From CAZIZT01 sp964544085 (GTDB taxonomy: Bacteria > Campylobacterota_A > Desulfurellia > Desulfurellales > Hippeaceae), in assembly GCA_964544085.1 (NCBI GenBank), contig CAZIZT010000013.1, forward strand, positions 1 to 60,395: 60,395 nt of DNA, given 5' to 3'. The notes beneath the pieces are model-generated. The model did not search any database. It was not told the origin of the DNA and was given only the letters and a program-made list of their open reading frames with translations. Position numbers and translations under genes: made by a program. Positions 41,314 to 50,465 of the stretch are shown here, in pieces (position 1 is the stretch's first letter; each line of letters opens with the position of its first letter).

Positions 41314-42671
41314 TGAGTGTTTTTCTATCTTATATCTCCCTGAGTCTTCTCATCCTTACTGTAGTGCTCCTTCTGTACATTGCCTTTCAGATAAGGAAAA
41401 GTAACCAATCTGAAACATTTGAGAAGCTCAGGGAGCTTCTATACTCGACTCTAAATGAGATAAATGGCAGGATCCTGGATGCCGCAAGGGAGAACCAGAA
41501 ACAGATCCAGAATAATAGCGATCTGTTTAACCGAATACTCGAATCGGAAAACAAACTGAGAAATGAACTAAAGCAAGCGGTCATAGATTTCGGAGAGCGC
41601 TTTAACGAAAAGCTCCACGAACGCCTGGAAAAGATAAACTCAACACTCAATCAGAGTATGACAACAACTGGCGAAAATATAAATAGAAAGCTCACAGAAA
41701 CAACCGAGAAGATTACCCTCTCCTTCCAGAGACAGCGTGACGAATCGCGTAACGAATTCGAACGCTTTGTAAACAAGGTGGAAGATAAACTCGACAAAAT
41801 TTCCAGCAGGGTGGACGAACGACTCAAAGAAGGCTTTGAAAACGTGGATAAAACATTCAGAGATATCGTCGATGGTATTGCCCGCATCAGCGAAGCACAG
41901 AAAAAAATAGAGCAGCTTTCAACACAGGTGGTCTCTTTGCAGGAGATTTTAAGCGACAAAAAAACGAGGGGCATCTTCGGTGAAATACAGCTGGAGAATA
42001 TTCTCAGAAATGTGTTCGGTGAACCTGGCGAGATGTATGAGCTCCAGTATCAGATTGAAACAGCAAGCGGCGGCAAAGTGATTGCAGATTGTGTGATAAA
42101 AGCACCTCAAGTAGGTTTTATTGCCGTGGATTCGAAGTTTCCTCTTGAGAACTACAGACGTGCCACCCAGGAGAGGGCCATCGGAAAATACACCTCTGAG
42201 TTCAAACGAGACCTGAAAAAGCACATCGATGATATTGCTTCAAAGTACATAATTCCTGGCAAAACAGCATCAATGGCTATCATGTTTTTGCCCGCTGAAG
42301 CCATTTTCGCTGAGATAAATGCATATCATCAGGATATTGTGGAATATGCATACAGGAAGCAGGTCTGGATTGCATCCCCTACAACATTAATGGCTCTTTT
42401 AACAACGATCAGTGCTGTTGTAAGGGACATCAAAACGAGAAAACAGGCAAGAAAAATCCAGGAAGAGCTTGTAAAACTCTCCAAAAACTTCGCCTTATAC
42501 AAACAACGTTGGGAAAAGTTCATGAAGAACATCGATGCTGTCAACAAAGAAGCTCACAACATCCACATTACAACAACAAAGATAACCAATGCCTTTGAAA
42601 AAATAGAAAAGGTAGAATTTGATTCGGAGGAAGAAAAAACAACTAAAGGTTTGACATCTCAGGGTAGCTAA
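41313..42671 (+). CDS. rmuC: DNA recombination protein RmuC
   Basis: The 452-aa protein has an N-terminal transmembrane helix (about 4-26), a long coiled coil (about 30-215) and the RmuC nuclease-like domain with RGIFGEIQLENIL (about 222), VAIDSKFPLENYRR-type GFIAVDSKFPLENYRR (about 268) and FLPAEAIFAEI (about 328). RmuC limits recombination at inverted repeats. It begins at the ATG inside the rubrerythrin stop and is probably translated by coupling; there is no link between the two functions. Confidence 0.9.
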   Translation: MSVFLSYISLSLLILTVVLLLYIAFQIRKSNQSETFEKLRELLYSTLNEINGRILDAARENQKQIQNNSDLFNRILESENKLRNELKQAVIDFGERFNEKLHERLEKINSTLNQSMTTTGENINRKLTETTEKITLSFQRQRDESRNEFERFVNKVEDKLDKISSRVDERLKEGFENVDKTFRDIVDGIARISEAQKKIEQLSTQVVSLQEILSDKKTRGIFGEIQLENILRNVFGEPGEMYELQYQIETASGGKVIADCVIKAPQVGFIAVDSKFPLENYRRATQERAIGKYTSEFKRDLKKHIDDIASKYIIPGKTASMAIMFLPAEAIFAEINAYHQDIVEYAYRKQVWIASPTTLMALLTTISAVVRDIKTRKQARKIQEELVKLSKNFALYKQRWEKFMKNIDAVNKEAHNIHITTTKITNAFEKIEKVEFDSEEEKTTKGLTSQGS

Positions 42672-42714
42672 AGTATAACTAACAGACAAATTTCGTTGAA
42701 GAAGGAGTTGCTGA

Positions 42715-43074
42715 ATGGTTGAGAAGCTGACCACAGAGAGCTTTAAGGAAAAGGTTTTTAACTACGAGAAAAACAGAGACTGGAAGTACGAAGGGGATCT
42801 TCCGTGTATAATCGATTTTTACGCTGACTGGTGTGCACCGTGCAAAATGGTAGCACCTATTATGGAAGAGCTCTCCAAAGAATATGAAGGCAAGGTAAAA
42901 TTCTACAAACTAAATGTGGATGAGGAACGGGAAATAGCCAGCCTGTTCGGAATCCAGAGTATACCCTCAATCCTGTTTGTACCCAAAGACGATCAACCTC
43001 AAATGGCCGTGGGTGCAATACCAAAGGAAACCTTCAGACAAGCTATCAAGGATGTTCTGAAGGTTGAAGATTAA
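42715..43074 (+). CDS. Thioredoxin-like protein
   Basis: The 119-aa protein has the redox site YADWCAPCKMVAP (about 35-47; WCAPC rather than WCGPC), the cis-proline in GIQSIPSILF (about 82-91) and no signal peptide, so it is cytoplasmic. An N-terminal extension of about 15 residues precedes the fold. GAAGGAGTT lies before the ATG. Likely a general disulfide reductase. No thioredoxin reductase is adjacent. Confidence 0.9.
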   Translation: MVEKLTTESFKEKVFNYEKNRDWKYEGDLPCIIDFYADWCAPCKMVAPIMEELSKEYEGKVKFYKLNVDEEREIASLFGIQSIPSILFVPKDDQPQMAVGAIPKETFRQAIKDVLKVED

Positions 43075-43082
43075 AGAACTAC

Positions 43083-43115
43083 AAGGGCAAAGGCCTCAAA
43101 AAACCCTTTGCCCTT
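43083..43115 (+). terminator. Hairpin after thioredoxin gene
   Basis: AAGGGCAAAGG (43083-43093) pairs perfectly with CCTTTGCCCTT (43105-43115), starting 8 bases after the stop. No T-run follows, so termination strength is uncertain. Confidence 0.6.
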
Positions 43116-43257
43116 CTACCCTACCCCTGCAAAGAAGTGGAAATCCTTCTGTAACAGCTAAAAGTTAGCATCCAATAATCTTGCGCTAAATATTTTTACT
43201 TTTTTACCGAAATTATATATGATGAAACCAACAACGACTCTTTCGGGAGGTAATCAA

Positions 43258-43500
43258 ATGGTGGATATAATTATACCTCCATTAAGTGGCATGGATAGGT
43301 TCAGAACCAGCGGCGATTCTCGCAAGAAAAAGGTTCTACGTGGAAGGGTTGTCTCTGCAAGGTGCGCAAGATTGAAAGTGGATCCACTAAGACCAAGGAA
43401 AACCGACAGACCTTATACAAAGGCACTCATAGTAATCGTAGAAGATTTCAAACCATTAAGCAGCATTGTAAACAGGGAAGTTGAGATAAGGCTTATATAA
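43258..43500 (+). CDS. Small basic protein of unknown function
   Basis: The 80-aa protein starts at an ATG preceded by GGGAGGTAATCAA. Residues about 14-46 are strongly basic (SRKKKVLRGRVVSARC, RPRKTDRPYTK), the rest is beta-rich with valine and isoleucine (ALIVIVEDF, REVEIRLI). The profile could be a small nucleic-acid binding protein, but no family was recognised. It is convergent with the RRM gene and shares a 3' hairpin with it. An AT-rich promoter-like stretch lies at about 43187-43220. Confidence 0.65.
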   Translation: MVDIIIPPLSGMDRFRTSGDSRKKKVLRGRVVSARCARLKVDPLRPRKTDRPYTKALIVIVEDFKPLSSIVNREVEIRLI

Positions 43501-43501
43501 A

Positions 43502-43533
43502 TAAAAAACGGGCAGCATTAGAACACTGCCCGT
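43502..43533 (-). terminator. Intrinsic terminator of the RRM protein gene
   Basis: ACGGGCAG (43508-43515) and CTGCCCGT (43526-43533) form a perfect stem; on the minus strand it is followed by TTTTTTAT (complement of 43501-43508), so it terminates the RRM gene and also ends the convergent small gene. Confidence 0.8.
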
Positions 43534-43555
43534 CTAAATTGGTTTTACAGTTAAC

Positions 43556-43816
43556 TTAGAATTTGCGCTGTCTTCGCTCGCGAGCCTCGTTTACGCGAAG
43601 GCTGCGTCCGCCGAATTCCTTGCCATCCAGAGCATCTATGGCCTTCTGGGCGGCCTCTTCTTCGATTTCCACAAACCCGAATCCCCTAGACCTGCCGGTT
43701 TCCCTGTCCGTAATGATCTTGGCTGATGATACTTCACCGTACTTCAGAAAGACCTCTTTCAGCTCCTCCTCGGACGTGGAGTAGGGTAGATTACCCACAT
43801 AAAGCGTCTTAACCAT
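43556..43816 (-). CDS. RRM-type RNA-binding protein
   Basis: The 86-aa protein is one RNA recognition motif: RNP2 as KTLYVGNLPYS (about 3-13) and RNP1 as RGFGFVEI (about 45-52), with a basic tail RERRQRKF. Bacterial RRM proteins of this size (Rbp type) resemble cyanobacterial cold-induced RNA chaperones. The ATG at 43816 follows GAGGTG. A TATAAT on the minus strand (complement of 43859-43864) may be its -10. Confidence 0.92.
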   Translation of the reverse strand: MVKTLYVGNLPYSTSEEELKEVFLKYGEVSSAKIITDRETGRSRGFGFVEIEEEAAQKAIDALDGKEFGGRSLRVNEARERRQRKF

Positions 43817-43998
43817 AAAAACACACCTCAAAAACAGTAGTCTCTTACCGAAACGACAATTATAGCGTTCCGGCTTCTTCTTGAGTACCTATAGGTCCTT
43901 GCAAGAAGATGGTTACTTATATCACGCTGCTAAACGGAAGTCAAATAAAAAACTACTTTTCGATTCCTTTTAAAAGTGGTGTCAACTAAAGGATCCTG

Positions 43999-45054
43999 TT
44001 ACATTGCTTCCATGAAAGGTGCAAAGGCGAGCACCTCTGTATCGTTTTCTTTAACCAGCACCATATGCTCAAGCCTGATACCAAGCTTTCCTGGTATGTA
44101 AATGCCCGGCTCAATTGTGAATATCATTCCCGGCTGTACTACCATATCGTTTTTCAGATTCACAACGGGAAATTCATGCACTTCAAGCCCTACTCCATGC
44201 CCAAGCGAATGAATAAAATAGTCCTCCAGCCCCCTCTTTTTCAACTCCTCTCGAGCCCTTTCTTCTATCTGCTTTATTCGGGTCCTACCCGGCGCTATCA
44301 TCTCTGTGGCGAAAAGCTGGGCATAAAATACGGCATTGTAGAGTTCCTTTTTCTCATCATCCTTCGGATCCATAAGGAACGTATAGGTCATATCCGAGTT
44401 GTAGCCATCCACATGAGCACCAAAATCGATAACAACAAATTCACCTTCCCCTATCTTTCTATCTGTTGGTATATGGTGAGGATGTGAAGCGTTTTCACCC
44501 GCAGCAACGATTATATCGAAGGATTCGCGCTGAGCTGAAGCCTTCCTTATTTGATAGCTCAGCTCGTCTGCTATCTCCTTTTCCGTAACGCCAACCCTCA
44601 GCTGAGGATACACCTTCATAAATGCGTTTCGAGCGATAAACGCTGCACGCTTTATGCTGTTTATCTCTTCCCTTTCCTTTATCATCCTGAGTAGCTTCGT
44701 CTGATTTGTAAAATCCACCACCATAAACCCCGAAAGGTCCTTTGCATATTGCGCCGGAGTGGTTAAATAATCAAACGCCACAGAATGTACATCCTTGGAG
44801 CTGAGCCACTCCACAATATCCTTCAATGCCTCACCAGTTACTGTGACGTGCTCGGCACCTACGGTAGTCTCGGCAAGCTCCCTGTACAGCTTACTTACAA
44901 ACAACCTTACCGTATCGTGAAGCACAACCAGCGCACCTTCGATGCCAGCAGTACCGGTAAAATAGGTAATATCGTAGCACGAGAACGTAACAAACGCGTC
45001 TGTCTTCTTCTGCTCCATAACATTACGCAATCTGGATATACGCAGATCCTTCAT
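43999..45054 (-). CDS. M24 family aminopeptidase (Xaa-Pro type)
   Basis: The 351-aa protein has an N-terminal creatinase-like domain and a C-terminal pita-bread peptidase. The metal ligands are seen in VIDFGAHVDGYNSDMTYTF (Asp residues about 208-219), HSLGHGVGLEVHE (about 283-295), TIEPGIYIPG (about 315) and IRLEHMVLV (about 330). It removes N-terminal residues, typically before proline. It follows the GGDEF gene with a 1-base gap. Confidence 0.9.
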   Translation of the reverse strand: MKDLRISRLRNVMEQKKTDAFVTFSCYDITYFTGTAGIEGALVVLHDTVRLFVSKLYRELAETTVGAEHVTVTGEALKDIVEWLSSKDVHSVAFDYLTTPAQYAKDLSGFMVVDFTNQTKLLRMIKEREEINSIKRAAFIARNAFMKVYPQLRVGVTEKEIADELSYQIRKASAQRESFDIIVAAGENASHPHHIPTDRKIGEGEFVVIDFGAHVDGYNSDMTYTFLMDPKDDEKKELYNAVFYAQLFATEMIAPGRTRIKQIEERAREELKKRGLEDYFIHSLGHGVGLEVHEFPVVNLKNDMVVQPGMIFTIEPGIYIPGKLGIRLEHMVLVKENDTEVLAFAPFMEAM

Positions 45055-45055
45055 T

Positions 45056-46501
45056 TCACTCTCCTATTGCTGTGGCGTTTCTGGTCTCTTTGGCTTTATA
45101 AAGCGCCTTGTCAGCTCTTTTGAGTATGCTCTCAACCGTATCAGACTCCTTGAACTGGGTTACACCGAAACTGGATGTTACACCGAAAACCTTATCCTTG
45201 TATTGAAATTTTAGTTTGCTTATAGCCAACCTTATCTTCTCGGCAACCTGATAGGCGTTTTCAACGGTGGTATTAGGTAGAATAATGACGAACTCCTCAC
45301 CACCGTATCTACCCATTATGTCAACCTTCCTAATCATGGATAAAACGGTTGAGCAAAACTTTTTCAAAACAATATCACCTGCCAGGTGCCCGTAAGTGTT
45401 GTTAATATCACTAAAATGATCAAGGTCAGCCATTATTATCGAGAAGGGCTGCTTGTAGCGCAAAGCCCTCTCTATCTCCTGAGAAAGGAAGTGGAAGAGC
45501 CCTCTTCTGTTATAGACCCCGGTCAGCGGATCCGTGATCATGTTCATCTGAGCCTCATTCAGTTTACGCCTGAGATCCTCAATGGTACTTTGCGCCTCCT
45601 TAAGCTTCTGGGAGTATCTGTTTATCTCCTCCTGCATGCTGATTGTGGTATCTTTTATCTTGATAGCTATAGCAATAAGCCTCTTTGAGAGTTCATCCAC
45701 ATCTATCTCTTTGCTACTTATCATATCGTTGATCTCATCGATGTGGTTCTGGAATGTATAAGAAAAACTTGAGGATGACTCGCTAAATGTGCTGATAGTG
45801 TAGATCAGTGCCTGTAGAGCTTTGTTCAGTTTTTTATGCAATGACTGGATGTATTCGCTCTCCAGGCGCTCCTTCTTTTCAATAAGCTCCTTTAACCTCT
45901 TCCTTATCTCGGGCAGATCCAGATTGTTTGGATTGGATGTGAGTTTCTCTCTTAAGGCTTTGACCTCATCCTGATACTTCTTGGCTTCCTGTGAATCCGT
46001 TTCCACATCCATCAATGAAAAGAGTATTCTAACAAGGTCCCTGTAAACCACATCCCTTGTGTCCCTGGAGGATAAACCGAGCTTCAAAAGGATCTCTTTG
46101 GTCTGCTGCAACGTTTCAAGGTCAAGCCTCTCTTTTAGCATCTGCTTGACCTTCTCAAGGCTTTCAACCCACTTCTTCGAACCATCTGCACTCTTGGCTA
46201 TACTTACAAGGATGGCTATATTGGACAGTACCATCCTGTCCAGCTTGCTCTTTTTCTCCGTAACGTAATTGTCATACTCGACGATAAAGTTCATTATCGA
46301 GTCTCTCAACCGCTCGAGTTTCTCAGTATTCTCTTCGTACTTTATACTCTTCGCCAGTTTTTTGAACTGATCAATCTTCTCATCGACTACAGGATCGTTG
46401 ATCTTAAGCAGGTTAAGCAGATGAACGATGACTGCAACGAGGTTTTCGATGTAGGTGGAGCAGGTCACCTTCCCCGTTTTCTTCTTGCCAATTCCAAGCA
46501 T
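45056..46501 (-). CDS. Cytoplasmic diguanylate cyclase with long helical N-terminus
   Basis: The 481-aa protein has no membrane segment. Residues about 1-310 are almost wholly helical and charged, with coiled-coil stretches (for example near 225-310). A GGDEF domain follows with DPLTGVYNRRG, GRYGGEEF as active site, and RKVD as inhibitory site five residues before GGEEF. The helical part is an unusual input module. The ATG at 46501 follows GGCGGGGGTG; a longer frame was rejected. Confidence 0.87.
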   Translation of the reverse strand: MLGIGKKKTGKVTCSTYIENLVAVIVHLLNLLKINDPVVDEKIDQFKKLAKSIKYEENTEKLERLRDSIMNFIVEYDNYVTEKKSKLDRMVLSNIAILVSIAKSADGSKKWVESLEKVKQMLKERLDLETLQQTKEILLKLGLSSRDTRDVVYRDLVRILFSLMDVETDSQEAKKYQDEVKALREKLTSNPNNLDLPEIRKRLKELIEKKERLESEYIQSLHKKLNKALQALIYTISTFSESSSSFSYTFQNHIDEINDMISSKEIDVDELSKRLIAIAIKIKDTTISMQEEINRYSQKLKEAQSTIEDLRRKLNEAQMNMITDPLTGVYNRRGLFHFLSQEIERALRYKQPFSIIMADLDHFSDINNTYGHLAGDIVLKKFCSTVLSMIRKVDIMGRYGGEEFVIILPNTTVENAYQVAEKIRLAISKLKFQYKDKVFGVTSSFGVTQFKESDTVESILKRADKALYKAKETRNATAIGE

Positions 46502-46564
46502 AACACCCCCGCCTTGAGGCAAAACAATTGACAAAGGACAAAGCAGTAATTAACCTATATTATA

Positions 46565-46590
46565 AAAGGTGAGGTTGTTTGTCCACCTTT
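46565..46590 (+). other. Short hairpin in the histidine kinase leader
   Basis: AAAGGTG (46565-46571) can pair with CACCTTT (46584-46590), 14 bases before the kinase start. It follows TATATTATA, a possible -10. Its role is unknown. Confidence 0.35.
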
Positions 46591-46603
46591 ATCAAGGATA
46601 GTG

Positions 46604-47905
46604 ATGGAAAAAGCCGAACGTTTTATATCCGTTGAGTACTCAAATCTGCTTATATTAACACTGCGCCTGTTGTGTGTATCCGGTGCTATAGTATGGGTGG
46701 TAATACCACAGCTGTACATAATTAACCGCAACATTTTGCATCTGATTTTTGTTTACAACATTATAATTGCTATTTATACCCTGTTTTTTGTGGTTCGCTT
46801 TATACTGCCCGAGGAAGAAAACAAATCATCTTTTTTCTGTTTTATAAGCTTTCTATTTGATGAAGTCGTAATAGCCTACTTTATCTACAACACAGGTGGA
46901 TCAAGCAGCCCCTTCTACAGTGGATATTTTGTTGTCATAACACTTACAGCGTTTGTCCTGGGCATAAAATACGCCGTTTTGGCAGCGCTGTTTGGTATAT
47001 TGAGTTTCATCGTCGCCCAAACCTATTACGGACTGGGTCTGTATAATGCAATAGAACTTGCATACAGAGCTGTACCACTAATAATCATTGCCTTCCCTAC
47101 AGGTCTTCTGAGCGATGCACTAAAAAAGCAGATACAGCAGGTTGCCACATTAAACCAGCGCCTGAAGAGCAAAAACGAACAGCTTATGCGTTCCCTGGAA
47201 ACCATAGAATCGATGCAGGCACAGTTGCTTGAAAGACAAAGAGAAATGGCAATGCTGGAACTAACAGAGAATATAGCACACAGGCTTAGAAACCCGATCA
47301 TGACGATCGGAGGTATGGCTGAACTTCTTGAAAAAAACATCTGCACCTCTGGCTCCACGGACAGACTCAAACGCTACGCCGATTTCATAAAAAAAGAGAG
47401 CAGAAAGCTCGCCATGCTAACAGATAACCTGTTGCAGATGAGCAACACTAAACTCGACTACAAATTCATCTCTCCGGCAAAGCTCATAAAAGAAATCCTG
47501 CAACACTACAAAGAGCTTTTCAAGAAGAATGGCATAAGTGTAGAGCTTGAAATTGACGAGCAGGCAGGCCCAATAAGAGCTGACGAAAACAGGCTCTCAA
47601 TAGCCCTGAAAAATATAGTGGAGAACGCCATATCGAGTATGAAAAATGGAGGCACTCTCAGTATCAGGCTGCAAAAGGGTAAGGGGGAAAACAAAACGGT
47701 AGAGATAGAGATATGCGATTCGGGTATCGGTATACCCGAAGAGATGCTAAAAAACCTTTTCAAACCTTTTGAGTCCGGGGGGAGTGTAAAAAAAGGTATT
47801 GGATTACCAATTGCCAAACATGCCATTGAGGCAATGGGTGGAACGATAGAGGTTGAAAGCAAAATAGGCAAAGGCACAACGTTCAGAATAATACTACCCG
47901 AATAA
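46604..47905 (+). CDS. Membrane sensor histidine kinase
   Basis: The 433-aa protein has about six N-terminal transmembrane helices (about 15-175) and no periplasmic sensor, then a coiled coil. The HisKA box is ENIAHRLRNPIMTIGG (His about 228), the N box VENAISSM (about 346), with G boxes DSGIGIPEE and KGIGLPIAKHAIEAMGG. No response regulator is adjacent, so it is an orphan. It starts at ATG 46604, with AAGGA just upstream. Confidence 0.9.
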   Translation: MEKAERFISVEYSNLLILTLRLLCVSGAIVWVVIPQLYIINRNILHLIFVYNIIIAIYTLFFVVRFILPEEENKSSFFCFISFLFDEVVIAYFIYNTGGSSSPFYSGYFVVITLTAFVLGIKYAVLAALFGILSFIVAQTYYGLGLYNAIELAYRAVPLIIIAFPTGLLSDALKKQIQQVATLNQRLKSKNEQLMRSLETIESMQAQLLERQREMAMLELTENIAHRLRNPIMTIGGMAELLEKNICTSGSTDRLKRYADFIKKESRKLAMLTDNLLQMSNTKLDYKFISPAKLIKEILQHYKELFKKNGISVELEIDEQAGPIRADENRLSIALKNIVENAISSMKNGGTLSIRLQKGKGENKTVEIEICDSGIGIPEEMLKNLFKPFESGGSVKKGIGLPIAKHAIEAMGGTIEVESKIGKGTTFRIILPE

Positions 47906-47927
47906 AAACGAATAAAGGAGTGGGAAG

Positions 47928-48947
47928 ATGAAGGAAGCCTATCTTTATAAAACTCTGCGTGACGGAGAAAGCGTAAGATGTGACCTGTGTTCCTTCAGAT
48001 GCGTGATCAAACCCGGTGAAAGAGGCAAGTGCGCTGTAAGGGAAAACAGGAATGGGAAACTCTACACTCTTGTTTATCCAAAAGCCATTGCAAAATCGGT
48101 TGATCCTATTGAGAAAAAACCGCTATTTCATTTTCTTCCAGGTACACTTTCGTTTTCAATAGCCACGGTTGGATGTAACTTCCGTTGTTTGTACTGCCAA
48201 AACCATGACATAAGCCAGTATCCATTCGAACACAACGGCAGGATCATAGGAGAGGAGTACCCACCTGAACGTGTCGTGGAAGACGCCCTTAAAACAGGGT
48301 GTAAAACCATAGCCTACACCTACACTGAGCCAACCATTTTCTTCGAGTATGCAATAGATACAGCTCGCATAGCTAAAGAGTATGGCATAAAAAACATCTT
48401 TGTAACCAACGGATATATGACTAAAGAGGCTATCGATATGATGGCAGGTGTTATTGATGCTGCGAACGTCGATCTAAAAGCATTCTCAGACGCCTTCTAC
48501 TTACAGATAGCCGGCGGTGCCAGACTAAAACCTGTGCTAAACTCTATCAGGTACATGAAGGAAAAAGGTCTCTGGGTTGAGGTAACAACACTCATTATAC
48601 CGTACGCTAACGACGATCCAGGGGAGATTATTGCTATAGCTGACGAGCTGTGTAATATAGATCCAGCAATTCCGTGGCACCTAAGCAGATTCTACCCCAA
48701 CTACAAGATGGACGATGTGGCTCCTACCGATCCGAATGTGATAAGAAATTTTGCAGAAATGGGAAGGTCTGTTGGACTGAAATACGTCTACGTAGGTAAC
48801 ATGCCTGGCGACAAGAGAGAGAGTACCTATTGCCCATCCTGCGGTGAGTTGTTGATAAAACGCTACGGCTTTGATATACTCTCAAACCGTATTGTTAACG
48901 GACGCTGCCCTTCGTGCGGCACAAAGATCGATATAGTGGAGAGTTAG
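47928..48947 (+). CDS. amrS: AmmeMemoRadiSam-type radical SAM enzyme
   Basis: The 339-aa protein contains the radical SAM cluster motif CNFRCLYCQNHDISQYP (about 84-100) preceded by FHFLPGTLSFSIATVG, an N-terminal cysteine set (CDLCSFRCVI, GKCAVREN) and a C-terminal zinc-ribbon (CPSCGELLIKRY ... CPSCGTKID). This is the AmrS family of the AmmeMemoRadiSam system, related to pyruvate-formate-lyase activases; its product is unknown. The usual partners Memo and AMMECR1 are not in the window. AAAGGAG precedes the ATG. Confidence 0.88.
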   Translation: MKEAYLYKTLRDGESVRCDLCSFRCVIKPGERGKCAVRENRNGKLYTLVYPKAIAKSVDPIEKKPLFHFLPGTLSFSIATVGCNFRCLYCQNHDISQYPFEHNGRIIGEEYPPERVVEDALKTGCKTIAYTYTEPTIFFEYAIDTARIAKEYGIKNIFVTNGYMTKEAIDMMAGVIDAANVDLKAFSDAFYLQIAGGARLKPVLNSIRYMKEKGLWVEVTTLIIPYANDDPGEIIAIADELCNIDPAIPWHLSRFYPNYKMDDVAPTDPNVIRNFAEMGRSVGLKYVYVGNMPGDKRESTYCPSCGELLIKRYGFDILSNRIVNGRCPSCGTKIDIVES

Positions 48948-48951
48948 TTAG

Positions 48952-49455
48952 ATGAAGCTGTTATTCGATGAAAAGGAAATAAAAAGGCGAATAGACAAGC
49001 TGGCTGAGAAACTCAATCAGGAGTACAAAGACAAGGATGTAGCCATTGTTTACATAGAAAAGGGAGGAAAACCGTTCTTTGATCGTCTGCAGGAGAAACT
49101 AAAATTCAAACACACAACCGACAGCATAAGGGTAAAGAGCTACAACGGTTCAAACAGCGGTGAGTTAACCTGGATAAAAAAACCATCCAAGGACTTGAGG
49201 GGTAAGGAGTGTATAATCATCGTTGACGATATACTTGATACAGGCCAGACAATGCGCAGGGTGAAAGAGTACTTCAAGAGCTTAGGAGCAAAGGATTGCA
49301 AGGTATGCGTGGCTGTAAATAAGCATGAAAGGCGCATGGAGGACATCGAACCTGACTACTACCTTTTTGATCTGGACAGCGGTTTTGTTGTTGGCTTTGG
49401 CATGGACTACAATGAAAAGTACCGTGATCTACCCTCCATTTACGAGATGGAATAG
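48952..49455 (+). CDS. hpt: Hypoxanthine phosphoribosyltransferase-like protein
   Basis: The 167-aa protein has the PRPP-binding motif IIVDDILDTGQTM (about 88-100), VYIEKGGKPFFDRL near residue 33 and SIRVKSYNG (about 60). This matches hypoxanthine-guanine phosphoribosyltransferases of purine salvage. It lies 4 bases after the radical SAM gene. Confidence 0.87.
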   Translation: MKLLFDEKEIKRRIDKLAEKLNQEYKDKDVAIVYIEKGGKPFFDRLQEKLKFKHTTDSIRVKSYNGSNSGELTWIKKPSKDLRGKECIIIVDDILDTGQTMRRVKEYFKSLGAKDCKVCVAVNKHERRMEDIEPDYYLFDLDSGFVVGFGMDYNEKYRDLPSIYEME

Positions 49456-49461
49456 CCGTGT

Positions 49462-50445
49462 ATGGGAGAGTTCAACAGAAGGTGCATCGCCCTCTACTCA
49501 GGGGGCTTAGACAGTTTGCTTGCTGTAGCAATTATGCATCGCCTCAAGTTCGAGGTAATCCCGCTATTCGTCAGAACACCCTTCTATAAAAAAGACGAAC
49601 AACAGCTACGTAAAAGCCTTGAGCCGTTCGGTTTGAAACTTGAGATAGACTACAATCCGCAAGCATATATGGAAATGCTTACATCACCAAAATTTGGTTA
49701 CGGCAAAAACTTCAACCCTTGCATCGATTGCAAGATATTCTTTTTAAAAAGAGCGCGCGCATACATGGAACAAACCGGTGCAACATTCATCGTAACGGGG
49801 GATGTACTTGGCCAGAGGCCATTCAGCCAGCGTTCATACCCGGTCCTCAGGAGTATCGAGAAACGTGCTGGATGTAAAGATATTGTCCTGAGGCCACTAT
49901 CCGCCAAGGTGTTACCGGAAACAGCTATGGAAAAAGCTGGCCTTATAAAAAAGGAAGACCTCTACGGTATTACCGGAAGAAGCAGAAAAGCACAGTTCGA
50001 ACTGGCAAAGGTTCTCGGTATAGAAAACTACGAGTCACCAGCCGGCGGATGTTTGCTTACCGATAGAACCATTGGTTACCGTGTTAAGGAGATGGTAGAA
50101 ACCGGATACAAGCCAGTGGAGTTCGAGCTGATAGATGTCGGCAGGCATTTTAGGATCAACGGAAAGCTTTTTATCGTATCGAGAAACAGAAATGAAACAC
50201 GCATGATCGCTGAACTGTACAGTGGAAAACTGCCAATAATTAGGTGCATCGGCGCCCCGGGAGCTGTTGGCCTGTTTGTTGATAAACCCCGAAAGGAAGA
50301 ACTTGAAATTGCAGGTGGCATAGTGCTTTTCTACTCCAAGAAAGCAGATAAACTTGAATACTCTTATGGCGATGAGAAAATGGAATTTTCACCGGCAAGA
50401 CTGGAGGCGGAACACGTAGAGCAACTGCGTATCAAAGCACCTTAA
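49462..50445 (+). CDS. PP-loop ATP pyrophosphatase, ThiI/MnmA-like
   Basis: The 327-aa protein begins with the PP-loop LYSGGLDSLLAV (about 10-21), used to adenylate tRNA or sulfur substrates. CIDCK (about 92) provides a thiolase-like Cys pair and GGCLLTD (about 194) a further Cys, a layout shared with thiouridine synthases. The C-terminal 120 residues are less conserved and not recognised. It may modify tRNA with sulfur, but the substrate is unproven. It lies 6 bases after hpt. Confidence 0.72.
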   Translation: MGEFNRRCIALYSGGLDSLLAVAIMHRLKFEVIPLFVRTPFYKKDEQQLRKSLEPFGLKLEIDYNPQAYMEMLTSPKFGYGKNFNPCIDCKIFFLKRARAYMEQTGATFIVTGDVLGQRPFSQRSYPVLRSIEKRAGCKDIVLRPLSAKVLPETAMEKAGLIKKEDLYGITGRSRKAQFELAKVLGIENYESPAGGCLLTDRTIGYRVKEMVETGYKPVEFELIDVGRHFRINGKLFIVSRNRNETRMIAELYSGKLPIIRCIGAPGAVGLFVDKPRKEELEIAGGIVLFYSKKADKLEYSYGDEKMEFSPARLEAEHVEQLRIKAP

Positions 50446-50465
50446 AAAACAGCAGGAGGACAAAA

